DNA from: Pseudomonadota bacterium
GTDB taxonomy: Bacteria; Desulfobacterota; Desulfobacteria; Desulfobacterales; Desulfobacteraceae
Direction of reading: 5' to 3'
DNA length: 64,000 nt
Assembly: GCA_018821535.1 (NCBI GenBank)
Contig: JAHJLV010000020.1
Location: 1-64,000, forward strand
Position 1 is the first letter of the stretch. Each line of letters begins with the position of its first letter. The notes beneath the pieces are model-generated. The model ran no database searches and was not told the origin of the DNA. It saw only the letters and a list, made by a program, of their open reading frames with translations. The translations under genes were made by a program, and so were the position numbers. Shown here one piece after another: positions 53,254 to 61,792 of the stretch.

Positions 53254-53275
53254 ATCTTTGCGCCAGCGCAAAGAT
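53254..53275. promoter_or_regulatory. 22-bp near-perfect palindrome
   Basis: ATCTTTGCGC, CA, GCGCAAAGAT: 10-bp perfect arms with a 2-base centre, between crp and the DUF1858-cupin start. With a 2-base loop an RNA hairpin is strained, so a protein site (or a cruciform) is more likely. It is GC-richer than the surroundings. Confidence 0.5.
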
Positions 53276-53327
53276 AGCTGGATTTTATGCATATTTATGG
53301 GAGCAGAATGGGTGTAAAAAGAGGATG

Positions 53328-54029
53328 TTATTCAATCTTATCAGCAAAAATTACCAGGGCATGTGCATCAACAATTGTTATTTTTTCTCTTTCAGACTTG
53401 ATCCATCCCAATTTTTCCCAGCTGCTGAGTATACGGCTGACTGTAAATACAGTAGCGCCTGTATAATCAGCAATATTCTGACGGCTAAGGGGAATATCAA
53501 TACAAATCCCCCCTGACGTTTTTAATCCTGAGGTTTTTATCAATCGAAGCAATGTTCGGGCAACGCGTTGCTCAACTCTTTGTGTACAGAGTTCCATGTA
53601 CCGATTCTGGACATTATCAAGACGTTCCAGAACAACACTTAATGCATTAATAGCAATATCAGGCATGTTTTTCATCATTCTGATGAGTGTTGATTTATCC
53701 CATCCTATAACCTCTGTTGTTTCAATCGATTCTGCGGTTAATGGATATTCCTTATTGTTTAATACAGCAACGGCTGCCGTCAACTCTCCGTCAGAAAGAT
53801 ATCGGATGATGACCTCTTTGCCCTGTTCAGAAAGTTTTGTGAGTTTTAAATGCCCTTTTTTTATTAGATAGCATCTATTGGCTGCTTCTCCTTGCCGAAA
53901 CAAAATACTTTTGGGTTTGAGTATTTTTTGAATACCGCTCTGTATGATATCATCATACTGTTTCTGGGGTAAATTTTTTAAAAATTCATTTTCTTTGATT
54001 TCGGTGGTAGTCGAATTCATTTTATCCAT
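53328..54029 (-). CDS. Crp/Fnr-family regulator (Dnr/NnrR/HcpR-like)
   Basis: A 233-residue regulator with an N-terminal cNMP-binding-like beta barrel (ILFRQGEAANRCYLIKKGHL), a long dimer helix and a C-terminal winged HTH (SRQNIADYTGATVFTVSRIL). It lacks the N-terminal Cys cluster of FNR. The recognition helix has TVSR as in NnrR-type proteins that use TTG-N8-CAA-like sites, matching the boxes at 40490, 44380 and 45145. Probably senses NO through heme. It is first in the row (GGAGG before the ATG) that includes qNOR, Ric and Hcp2, fitting self-linked control. Confidence 0.88.
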   Translation of the reverse strand: MDKMNSTTTEIKENEFLKNLPQKQYDDIIQSGIQKILKPKSILFRQGEAANRCYLIKKGHLKLTKLSEQGKEVIIRYLSDGELTAAVAVLNNKEYPLTAESIETTEVIGWDKSTLIRMMKNMPDIAINALSVVLERLDNVQNRYMELCTQRVEQRVARTLLRLIKTSGLKTSGGICIDIPLSRQNIADYTGATVFTVSRILSSWEKLGWIKSEREKITIVDAHALVIFADKIE

Positions 54030-54403
54030 TGTTTACTACCTCCGAAGCACTAATTTGAACAAGGGTTGAGTGTTGAAAAATATCTACATCAAATATTAAA
54101 AAAATACCACAATGTGGCGGATATGGTCAATCTGTTTTCAATGAATGGAAAAAAGTGATTAATTGATCTAAATCTGCCGCACTATGGATGATCTGCACAA
54201 GCCTAACCACCTTGAAAACAACATTTTATTTTCAAGGGAATATATCAACTCACTATCACTGAACTTTCAAAAATATCAATGGGTATCAAATGGGTTGAAA
54301 GGTTGCAAATTTATTCATTCTGTTTAAATTTTAAGGTTGAGGAATAAAGTAGGAACATTATAAGTAATCATTTTAAATTTTTCATAAAGACAGGGGAAGT
54401 ATC
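54030..54403. other. Intergenic region between crp and CoA-binding gene
   Basis: Divergent promoters are expected here. TTGATCTAAATCTG at 54163-54176 keeps one perfect half-site (TTGAT) and a weak second, a possible autoregulatory Fnr-type box. No gene seen. Confidence 0.4.
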
Positions 54404-54814
54404 ATGACTCAGAATAAAACGATCGAAGATATTCTTCAAAATTATCATACAATTGCTGTGGTGGGATTTTCTTCTAAAAAAGAGCGGGCAGGCTATTATG
54501 TGCCGGCTTATCTGCAAAAGCATGGGTATCGTATCATCCCTATTAATCCCAAACTGGAACAGGGACTGGGAGAAAGGGCTTACCCGAATTTATTAAAGGT
54601 CCCTCATACTATTGAGGTAGTACTTATTTTTCAGCGGAGCGAAGCGGTACTGCCTTTTGTGGAACAAGCCATTCAGATTGAAGCCAAAGCCGTCTGGATG
54701 CAGTTGGGAATTCAACATCTCGAGGCTGCTGAACAGGCACAAAGAGGTGGTTTAAAGATTGTTATGGATGCATGTATGATGGTCGAACATCGAAATCGGG
54801 CCAAATCAGATTAA
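54404..54814 (+). CDS. CoA-binding protein (YccU-like)
   Basis: A 136-residue Rossmann-fold protein of the CoA-binding domain family: YHTIAVVGFSSKKERAGYYV, GYRIIPINPKL and KAVWMQLGIQHLEAAEQAQR. Family members bind CoA and may regulate acylation. AGGGGAAGTATC precedes the ATG. Single gene. Confidence 0.9.
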   Translation: MTQNKTIEDILQNYHTIAVVGFSSKKERAGYYVPAYLQKHGYRIIPINPKLEQGLGERAYPNLLKVPHTIEVVLIFQRSEAVLPFVEQAIQIEAKAVWMQLGIQHLEAAEQAQRGGLKIVMDACMMVEHRNRAKSD

Positions 54815-55676
54815 CCTAATTCACAAAGGGCATATAAAGCCCTAATAACAATAAAATTTCAAGCACTGTCGTTGGTGGCGAGTATAATCCACAGACTCAA
54901 AAGTTATGAATACTTGCATCCTGAGATTCTATTTTTTATTATCATTCAGGATTAAATCCTGGGGCTTGAAGAAGGATCAGTTGCTGTCTTGTCTGGTTTA
55001 TCTTGAAGTCCGGCATAGAAGCTTTCAACATCACATCCAGCGACAAAATGTAAACCAAAAAAAGACAGAAACATCCGCTCATTTCCAGTTATTTGACCGT
55101 CAGAACTAATCCAGCGGCTGTCTTTCGGGCTGGACGAAAGCTGATATAATAAGCTTCAAAAAGAAAACTGACATGACCGAAGAAAATACAGAATTTAACC
55201 TTCAAAAAGCCCTTAAGAGCATCCAGAACGCCAGTAAAAATAGACAATGCCGATTCAAAAATGGTTTCTCTCTATTTTTCAGCTCGCAATATTTTTTGAA
55301 GGCAGAGTGGATAAAGAATTAAAAATTTGATAGAAGCAAGGACAAAGGGATGGGTCCAGGAAACCTCTCCAACAAAAATCATCTCCTCCGACGGGAAAAA
55401 TGAATGCCCATTCTCGAGGCTGACTTTTACTTCCGCTGGCTGGAGTAGCAGGATTGGAATCAGATTCATGATGCAGAATTTTGAATACTCCCGAGGTTTC
55501 AGTGAGCTCAACAAGGTTTGGACCGGACAATTTCCAATGAAATGGCTATCCCAAGCTGGATTACCTTAATCTGTCATTCATTCATTTCTCATCGTTACTG
55601 GGAAGTGGCTTTACTCCACGCGATGCTTTATCCCCCCAGGAGGCATTTGAGCGTAGCAAATTATAAATAATGAGGT
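54815..55676. other. 862-bp stretch with no convincing gene
   Basis: Short frames exist, such as 54906-55109 (reading WGLKKDQLLSCLVYLEVRHR) and 55173-55322 (MTEENTEFNLQKALKSIQNA), which have protein-like composition but no matching ribosome sites or known motifs. They could be remnants of a decayed gene, possibly a mobile one. I could not assign any. Confidence 0.4.
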
Positions 55677-55685
55677 ATGAAAAAT

Positions 55686-56708
55686 ATGGGATATAAAGAA
55701 AAGTGGTTTTTTAATACATATGAAAAAGCAATAGATCCTGATTTGCCGATTTGTGATGCCCACCACCATTTGTGGGATTTTCGAGGGCGTGGCCCTGTCG
55801 GGTGGCAGGATCGTTATTTATTGGAAGATATACTGGAAGACACCAATACAGGGCATAATATCCAATCGACTGTTTTCATTGAGTGTATGGCCATGCTTCG
55901 CTCTGATGGTCCAAAAGAGATGAGATCTGTTGGGGAAACCGAATTTGTAAATGGTATTGCAGCGCAAAGCGCATCGGGGTTGTACAGTAAATCAAAAATT
56001 GCGGCTGCGATTGTTGGATTTGCTGATTTGTCATTGGGCGAGAGTGTACGCCCCGTGCTTGAAGCGCATATTATTGCAGGAGGAAGCAGATTTAAAGGTG
56101 TCCGGGTGGCAGCTGGTTGGGATGCAAGCCCTGAGATTGCAAACTCTCATAGAAACCCCAAACAAAATTTATATCTATCAACAGAATTTCGTCGGGGATT
56201 TGCTCAATTAGCACCCTTAAACTTGAGTTTTGACGCGTGGTTGTACCATCCTCAATTAGAAGATATAACTGATTTGGCCCGCACTTTTTCTGAAACTGAT
56301 ATTGTAATGAACCATTGTGGTGGCCCAATAGGAGTCGGCCCCTATAAAACAAATCGAAAAGAAGCGATTGAAGAATGGAGGTCTGGATTACGCAAATTGG
56401 CAACCTGTCCAAATGTTAAAATGAAGCTTGGCGGCCTGTTAATGGATCGAAATGGTTTCAACTGGCAGTCTGCTGATCATGCACCGAGTTCGCTGCAACT
56501 GTTGGAGGCCACCAAAGACTATTATGAATCTGTTATTGAACTATTTGGTACAAACCGTTGCATGTTCGAATCCAATTTTCCCGTGGACAAAGTTGGCTGT
56601 AGCTACTCTGTGCTGTGGAATTCATTTAAACGTCTGACTAAAAATTATTCCGCAAGCGAAAAAGCTGATTTGTTCCATGATGTTGCAACACGTTTTTATA
56701 AAATATAA
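55686..56708 (+). CDS. Amidohydrolase family protein (LigI/PDC-hydrolase-like)
   Basis: A 340-residue TIM-barrel hydrolase from the ATG at 55686 (GAGGTATGAAAAAT upstream). The metal motif CDAHHHLWDFRGRG near the start, MNHCGGPIG and CMFESNFPVDK with the late Asp match amidohydrolase_2 (2-pyrone-4,6-dicarboxylate lactonase-like) proteins. Lactone or amide hydrolysis in aromatic or related degradation is expected. The GlpC-like Fe-S gene follows 38 bp later, suggesting a shared pathway. Confidence 0.85.
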   Translation: MGYKEKWFFNTYEKAIDPDLPICDAHHHLWDFRGRGPVGWQDRYLLEDILEDTNTGHNIQSTVFIECMAMLRSDGPKEMRSVGETEFVNGIAAQSASGLYSKSKIAAAIVGFADLSLGESVRPVLEAHIIAGGSRFKGVRVAAGWDASPEIANSHRNPKQNLYLSTEFRRGFAQLAPLNLSFDAWLYHPQLEDITDLARTFSETDIVMNHCGGPIGVGPYKTNRKEAIEEWRSGLRKLATCPNVKMKLGGLLMDRNGFNWQSADHAPSSLQLLEATKDYYESVIELFGTNRCMFESNFPVDKVGCSYSVLWNSFKRLTKNYSASEKADLFHDVATRFYKI

Positions 56709-56746
56709 TTTTTATTCAACACTCAAAAAAAGAGAATGGAGGAGTT

Positions 56747-57868
56747 GTGATTAATTCACAAAATATTATTAATCAGTTTGCAGATCACTGTACTGCATGC
56801 GGCTGTTGTGTTGAGGTTTGTCCCATTGTCGGGGATACTGCGCTCAAGGATGCTGCCCCCGAATCGATTATGGAGGAAGTTCTAACGCTGTTCAATGATG
56901 GTACTATCGGCCCTCTGGCACGAACAAGAATTTATTCATGCCTCTTTTGCAACGCCTGTTTATCTGCCTGTCCAGAGGCACTCAACCCAGGCCTGACCTT
57001 TGGCACCAGCAAAGGACTTCTTCAACAGCTGGGAGATATCCCGCCCAAAGGCGTGGCAACCATTATGAGTTTTGGAAAGACGCTTCTGGATGGCGCAATT
57101 CCATCTTTTCGCAAACGACTCAAGTCGCAGGAAAAGCTAATCACATCGTTCACCAACGACAAACCCAAACCAGTCAAGACGGTTCTGTTTGCAAGTTGTT
57201 TTGGTCTCATTGAAGGATCGGTTCTGCATACGGCACTGAAACTTCTGGAGAGGATCGATCCGGATGTCTGCATTCTGGGCGGATACGATTTTTGCTGTGG
57301 AGAGTTTCAGTTCATGGCCGGACAGCCGGATGCGGCCCAACAGCAGTTTGATAAAATGATTTCAGGGCTGAATGCCCTTGCACCTGAGCAGGTGGTGATG
57401 TTCTGCCCCACCTGCAAAATGACCTTTGACCATCATCAGCCGGCAACAGAATGGTCATGGTCCTTTATCACAGATTTTGTTGCCAGACACCTTGATCAAC
57501 TGGGACCATTCCAGAAGATAGACAAAATCGTCACGATTCATGACCCGTGCCACTTTGTCCGGGGGGTAGAACCGGCAACGGATTCTCCTCGGAAAATACT
57601 GGAAGCCATTCCCGGTATCCAGGTGATCGAAATGGAAAAATCAGGAGATGACGCTCTGTGCTGTGGTGCCTATGCAATCACCGGGACTGGAAAACCTGGA
57701 TATCAGTTCCGAAACCGCAGGCTGGCCCAGGCCAAGGGTACAGGGGCGGATATATTAAGTCTCTATTGTCCGGGGTGCCATATGACATTGGGTTCAGAGG
57801 GGGCCAATATATCCCTCCAGGTGGAATCGATTCTTTCACTTCTGGGAAAATCTCTTGGGATAGCATAA
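56747..57868 (+). CDS. GlcF/GlpC-like (Fe-S) oxidoreductase subunit
   Basis: A 373-residue protein starting with GTG (GGAGGAGTT upstream). Two [4Fe-4S] motifs (CTACGCCVEVCP, CLFCNACLSACP) are followed by two CCG sets (FCCGEFQFM with CPTCKMTF; HDPCHFVRG with LCCGAYAI and CPGCHMTL). Related proteins move electrons from glycolate, lactate or glycerol-3-phosphate dehydrogenases to quinone. No flavin subunit is next to it. Confidence 0.88.
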   Translation: MINSQNIINQFADHCTACGCCVEVCPIVGDTALKDAAPESIMEEVLTLFNDGTIGPLARTRIYSCLFCNACLSACPEALNPGLTFGTSKGLLQQLGDIPPKGVATIMSFGKTLLDGAIPSFRKRLKSQEKLITSFTNDKPKPVKTVLFASCFGLIEGSVLHTALKLLERIDPDVCILGGYDFCCGEFQFMAGQPDAAQQQFDKMISGLNALAPEQVVMFCPTCKMTFDHHQPATEWSWSFITDFVARHLDQLGPFQKIDKIVTIHDPCHFVRGVEPATDSPRKILEAIPGIQVIEMEKSGDDALCCGAYAITGTGKPGYQFRNRRLAQAKGTGADILSLYCPGCHMTLGSEGANISLQVESILSLLGKSLGIA

Positions 57869-57896
57869 GCTAAAAATTTGTGGTTTATCCATCAGT

Positions 57897-57938
57897 ATGC
57901 AGAGTCGAGACTCTCTGCATAAATCATATGCTTTTTTT
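57897..57938 (+). terminator. Terminator after the Fe-S subunit gene
   Basis: ATGCAGAG and CTCTGCAT (57897-57904, 57913-57920) frame an AGAGTC-GA-GACTCT core; a T-run (57932-57938) follows after 11 bases. It is 29 bases past the stop. Confidence 0.55.
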
Positions 57939-58043
57939 ATCAAAATTCCAGTAAAAGCCCAATGAAAAAATAGTTGCGATTTCACCGCAATAGACATTCC
58001 CTTTTTAACAAAAAAACGGGAATAAAATTATTTCATTGAAAAA

Positions 58044-58619
58044 TCACGATTTCAGATCTGATTTGATCGCATTTTGTTTTAAAAGGTTATACAGTGTGGA
58101 TCTGCTAATCTGAAAATGTTTTGCAACTTTGGTTTTCGATTTCCCGGATTCAATCATAGAAACAGCTTCACTTTGCTGTTTTTCAGACAAAGAAGGAGAA
58201 CGCCCCAGATGTTTTCCTTTTTTCTTTGCTGCAGCAATCCCCTCCAGCTGTCTTTCTTTAATTAAAGACCGTTCAAATTCTGCGAAAGCTCCCATGACCT
58301 GCAACAATAGCTTGCTCATGGCATCGGCCTTGCCACCAAAGACAAGATTTTCTTTATGGAAATTAACTGTAACACCGGCCCCAGTCAAATCGTCAACGAT
58401 ATTTTGAAGGTCTTTAAGATTCCGGGCCAAGCGATCCATAGAATGAACATGAAGGGTATCACCTTCTCTGATATAATCTAAACATTTTTCAAGTTCTGGC
58501 CGTTTGATTGATTTCCCGGATATTTTTTCTCGAAAAATTTTATCCAGGACAACCCCTTCAAGTTGACGATCATCATTTTGACCGATTGAGCTAACTCTTA
58601 TATATCCGATTTCTGACAT
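58044..58619 (-). CDS. Serine recombinase (resolvase/invertase)
   Basis: A 191-residue resolvase of the Tn3/Hin type. The catalytic Ser lies in GYIRVSSIGQNDDRQLEGV, with SMDRLARNLKDLQ and the E-helix GAFAEFERSLIKERQLEGI; residues 145-185 are the DNA-binding HTH (KSKTKVAKHFQISRSTLYNL). Length is normal. No transposase accompanies it. An inverted repeat 70-130 bp upstream may be its res site. Confidence 0.92.
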   Translation of the reverse strand: MSEIGYIRVSSIGQNDDRQLEGVVLDKIFREKISGKSIKRPELEKCLDYIREGDTLHVHSMDRLARNLKDLQNIVDDLTGAGVTVNFHKENLVFGGKADAMSKLLLQVMGAFAEFERSLIKERQLEGIAAAKKKGKHLGRSPSLSEKQQSEAVSMIESGKSKTKVAKHFQISRSTLYNLLKQNAIKSDLKS

Positions 58620-58692
58620 TTGAGACCTTTTTATAATTTGTGTATAAAAAAGTTATAGAGGAACCAATACACTGTGTCAATAAATTACTTTT

Positions 58693-58746
58693 TATACCTT
58701 TTTAAACATAGGTATTTGATTTTTTGGGGCTGTGCGAAAAGGTATA
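58693..58746. promoter_or_regulatory. Possible res site of the serine recombinase
   Basis: TATACCTTTT (58693-58702) and AAAAGGTATA (58737-58746) are perfect arms 34 bases apart; a nested ATACC/GGTAT pair lies within the left half (58694-58715). Paired inverted 10- to 12-bp motifs just upstream of a resolvase are the usual form of res subsites. Confidence 0.5.
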
Positions 58747-59036
58747 GGTTTTTAGATTGAGAAAAAATAATACAGAAAATTCTCAGATTCGATTTGCTAA
58801 TGAGCACTGATTGTATAAATAATCAAGAGAAAAATTTCCAATCGGGTGATGACTTCCAAAAGAAAGGTTCAGGGCTCTGAATTGGATGGCAGCGACGATT
58901 ATAACGTGAAGTCATGATTTTTTCTTGAAAATTATTCCCGGCACAATATGTTGTATCTATATTATTTTTCTTCCCAGATTCAAAATTACATTATATGGGA
59001 TAGATCAAAATCAAATTTCCAAATCTTCTATTACTG
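58747..59036. other. Non-coding stretch
   Basis: No supported gene or strong structure; AT-rich sequence between the possible res site and the second repeat copy. Confidence 0.35.
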
Positions 59037-59225
59037 TATATTGGAGATATCGAACACATTTTTGTTCCGGTCCCGGAAGAAATTTTCAGAATGGTTTTGT
59101 TATATTATAAAAATTACTCTGTAAGAATGGCCAGCAAGGCTTCCAAGGGCTTATAAAGTTGAATTAAAATTTCAAAGCTGAAAATAAGTCACATACCATA
59201 TATAGGGTTGCCAAAATTTTGTGGG
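59037..59225 (+). repeat. Dispersed repeat, copy 2
   Basis: Collinear with copy 1: TATTGGAGATAT at 59039, a TTTTTGTTC block, TGTAAGAATGGC near 59121, CACATACCATATATAGGG near 59191 and CCAAAATTTTGT near 59211. Ends in a run of G (59222-59229). The other copies lie at 28.4 and 60.2 kb. Confidence 0.6.
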
Positions 59226-59389
59226 GGGGGCCTTTTTTTTAAGACAAATGAGGTCAGATAATTTGGGACTTAGCAATTAGTGGCTTTCAATATATGTTTT
59301 TTAGAATAACTTGAGAAGGTCAAATATGCATTCTGTTTTAATATCCGTATTTATTTTTTTTGTTTTGAATTTTTAGAACAACAATTCAA

Positions 59390-59800
59390 TTATTTTCCGC
59401 CTTCATCAATAGCATAGCGCGTTATTGCTGACTTTCTCAATTTCAATTCTACTACTGTTCTATATTTGATATTATTTTCCGTAAGGTTCATCATTTCTCT
59501 GTCAATGTTAACGGAATCAAGGTGATAAATATCAACCTCTTCACTATTTTTCCCATTCATGGAAAACGCCTCCCCATCATCTGCTGACAGATGTTTGGGA
59601 TGAGTCTTGTCTAAATATTCCGGCTCTTTTTTACCCAGTGCCCGTTTTAGAGTCTCATTGAAATCGAGATCTTTTGGTTCGTACCCAATGGTATCCATAT
59701 TTGCAATGTTGCTTGAAATCAGATTATGACGCCTTGCCGACACATCAAGTGCCTTTCCAATCATCTGTGATGTAGGTCCAAAAATTCTTGAATCCGCCAT
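59390..59800 (-). CDS. flgB: Flagellar basal-body rod protein FlgB, orphan copy
   Basis: A 136-residue FlgB: ALDVSARRHNLISSNIANMD and the family end motif VNIDREMMNLTENNIKYRT. Full length. AAGGGGAATC precedes the ATG. In most genomes flgB heads a flgBC-fliE operon; here the neighbours are repeats and a response-regulator remnant, so this is a stand-alone copy. Confidence 0.92.
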   Translation of the reverse strand: MADSRIFGPTSQMIGKALDVSARRHNLISSNIANMDTIGYEPKDLDFNETLKRALGKKEPEYLDKTHPKHLSADDGEAFSMNGKNSEEVDIYHLDSVNIDREMMNLTENNIKYRTVVELKLRKSAITRYAIDEGGK

Positions 59801-60191
59801 GATTCCCCTTGATAAGAATTAAAATTAAAAAACTTAATGTTATAGATTTAAGAGCAATTTTTATGCCTAACTCCATAACCGGGTTGTTTTTTACAGCATA
59901 TTTTTTAGTTTACCTATGGATTACCCAATATTACAAGAAGGCGTAGATCCTTGATTTTGTTATTCTTGCGGATAGCTAAGACCTGATTTAAAAGGATGCC
60001 ATATTTACGAAATAAATTTTTCCATTTGCTTTAAAAAATATAAACACGTAGTAGGTGTGACCTTTTTTTTGCCATTTTTTTGGCATGTTGATCCGGATTA
60101 TAAACCAGAGCGTGAGCAATGCGCTTAATCAACTCTTTAATAATCTGTTCTCCTTTTTATCTGTACGATGGTAGAAGAAAAAACTCGCTAC
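59801..60191. other. Non-coding stretch
   Basis: AT-rich DNA between flgB and the third repeat copy. No gene, tRNA or clear structure seen. Confidence 0.35.
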
Positions 60192-60440
60192 ATAATTGGA
60201 GAGTAACCTGATTTTGGTCCAGGCCTCGAAAATTATTTTCCAAGAACCTGCCAAAATGTGATCTATATATTGGTACTTTATCAACTTGAATATGAAAAAT
60301 CATCCTGTACTGCTGCCAATGGGTTGAATCAAAAATTCAAAACTGAAAAAGGTCGCATACAATATATGGGGTTCTCGAAAATTCATCTGGACTGATCCCT
60401 ATGAATACAAGTTTTGCCCAGCTGTATTTTTATCCCAGGC
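60192..60440 (+). repeat. Dispersed repeat, copy 3
   Basis: Matches copy 1 in order: AATTGGAGAGTA, CCAAAATGTGATCTATATAT near 60255, ACAATATATGGGG near 60360, and CTGGACTGATCCCTATGAAT near 60389. Ends just before a response-regulator remnant. Confidence 0.65.
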
Positions 60441-60473
60441 AGTATTTCTAAAAGAAGTCATCTGAAAAAAAGA

Positions 60474-60695
60474 TTATGAAAGAATCTCTTTAATCGTTGA
60501 AATAAGAATTTCATTGCCAACATTTTTAATAAATGTGCAAATAGCCCCTAATTTTGCCGCCAAATTTAAATATATTTTGGAGTCAGTGATTCCACCACCA
60601 GAGATTGCGATAATCCTTACATCAGAATTAAGTTTTTTCAATTCTCTAATAGTTTCCAACCCTTTTTTTCAACTCCCGGTGCCCCCGGAGGGAGA
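60474..60695 (-). pseudogene. Remnant of a response-regulator receiver domain
   Basis: The frame ending at 60474 reads LETIRELKKLNSDVRIIAIS with GGG, then GAICTFIKNVGNEILISTIK. This is the second half of a CheY-like receiver; the conserved Lys (TF-K-K-P region) reads FIKN, so the Lys is kept and the usual Pro is lost. The phosphoacceptor half is missing and the upstream sequence (PGAPGVEKKG in the next frame) shows a frameshift at an A-run. It directly abuts the potassium channel stop. Confidence 0.7.
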
Positions 60696-61748
60696 TTAAA
60701 CGTTGATTTGCGATGGCCAGACAATATTAACCGGTCTTTTTTTTGCTATGAGCCAGATCCCATCACCTTGTGAAACCGCATCTTTTTTTGATGGATTGAT
60801 GAGCACCTTTTTATCTGCGGTTTGCATGGCAAAGGTCAGGATATCATATTTTTCCTTGAAATATTCATGCAGAAACCACCATCTGAGATCCTGGGCTGAT
60901 TTTGGGACAATCACATAATATATTTCTTCATCAGCATTGTTTCTCAGCAGGATTTGTAACGGAATATGTACCATATCCTGCATGGCTTGTACCATCATTT
61001 CAGCTGTCATCTGCATAATAATTTGAAACTCACCCTGAACACTGGAAAATGTATCCAGGGATTGGGTTGAAATACATCGGACTGTAATTTCACAGGTCTT
61101 GCTTTTCAGTTTAAGCGCATTGATGAGGGCAAACAGGCTAGCTTCATCAGCTCCTGTATGAATAATAATCCTTGTTGCTTCTTTTATATTTGCTTTGTTG
61201 AGGGTGTGAATAGTGTCAGGTCGACCTTTAACAAAAAAAACGTTCTCAAGGTTCGGAAAAGGATGCCTTGATATATCAGCTGCAAGAACAATATCCTGGT
61301 CAGCATAAGTCTCATCCTTTTGGATTTCTTCAACCAATTGTTCTGTTTCATCGGTTGACCCCACCAGCAAGATATGACCTTCTCCTTTGTATTCTTTCTC
61401 TCCATGCATTTTTTTATCTTTCCTCTCAATCATTAAAGATGCAACATGGGTAATAAATGCTGCACAAAGACCTATACCCATGAACATGGGCAAAAAAACT
61501 GCCACAACTTTACCTGGATTAGATACAGGGAACAAATCTCCATAGCCGACAGTGGTGCTCGTCACAATACTCCACCATAATGCTTGGTCAAAATGGGTTA
61601 AGGCAGAATTCGGCGGTTCAATAAATTTAATCAATAAACTTGATATCAACAAAAGAACCAAGTAAGCAAAAACAAGGAACATCCCTTGGCGCTTTAGCCC
61701 CATACGTATCAGATTCTTTAAAAAGTATAACAAAATATACATCTCCAT
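60696..61748 (-). CDS. Potassium channel with RCK/TrkA-N domain
   Basis: A 350-residue two-helix K+ channel. Membrane segments at about 20-45 and 75-105 flank a pore helix with filter TTVGYGDLFP. Residues 125-240 are a TrkA-N/RCK Rossmann domain (GHILLVGSTDETEQLVEEI), then a C-terminal TrkA-C-like part. Loss of the fully typical GxGxxG (here GSTDET) suggests changed ligand binding. No strong ribosome site is seen at the first ATG, so the start is approximate. Confidence 0.88.
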   Translation of the reverse strand: MEMYILLYFLKNLIRMGLKRQGMFLVFAYLVLLLISSLLIKFIEPPNSALTHFDQALWWSIVTSTTVGYGDLFPVSNPGKVVAVFLPMFMGIGLCAAFITHVASLMIERKDKKMHGEKEYKGEGHILLVGSTDETEQLVEEIQKDETYADQDIVLAADISRHPFPNLENVFFVKGRPDTIHTLNKANIKEATRIIIHTGADEASLFALINALKLKSKTCEITVRCISTQSLDTFSSVQGEFQIIMQMTAEMMVQAMQDMVHIPLQILLRNNADEEIYYVIVPKSAQDLRWWFLHEYFKEKYDILTFAMQTADKKVLINPSKKDAVSQGDGIWLIAKKRPVNIVWPSQINV

Positions 61749-61792
61749 TAAGAGGATATGAAACAGGGCGTGTTGCTACTAAAGATACAATT

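Noticed and set aside
55272..55569. Overlapping open frames of 80-83 codons on both strands
   Set aside because: No ribosome site in either direction and no family resemblance; probably decayed or chance frames.
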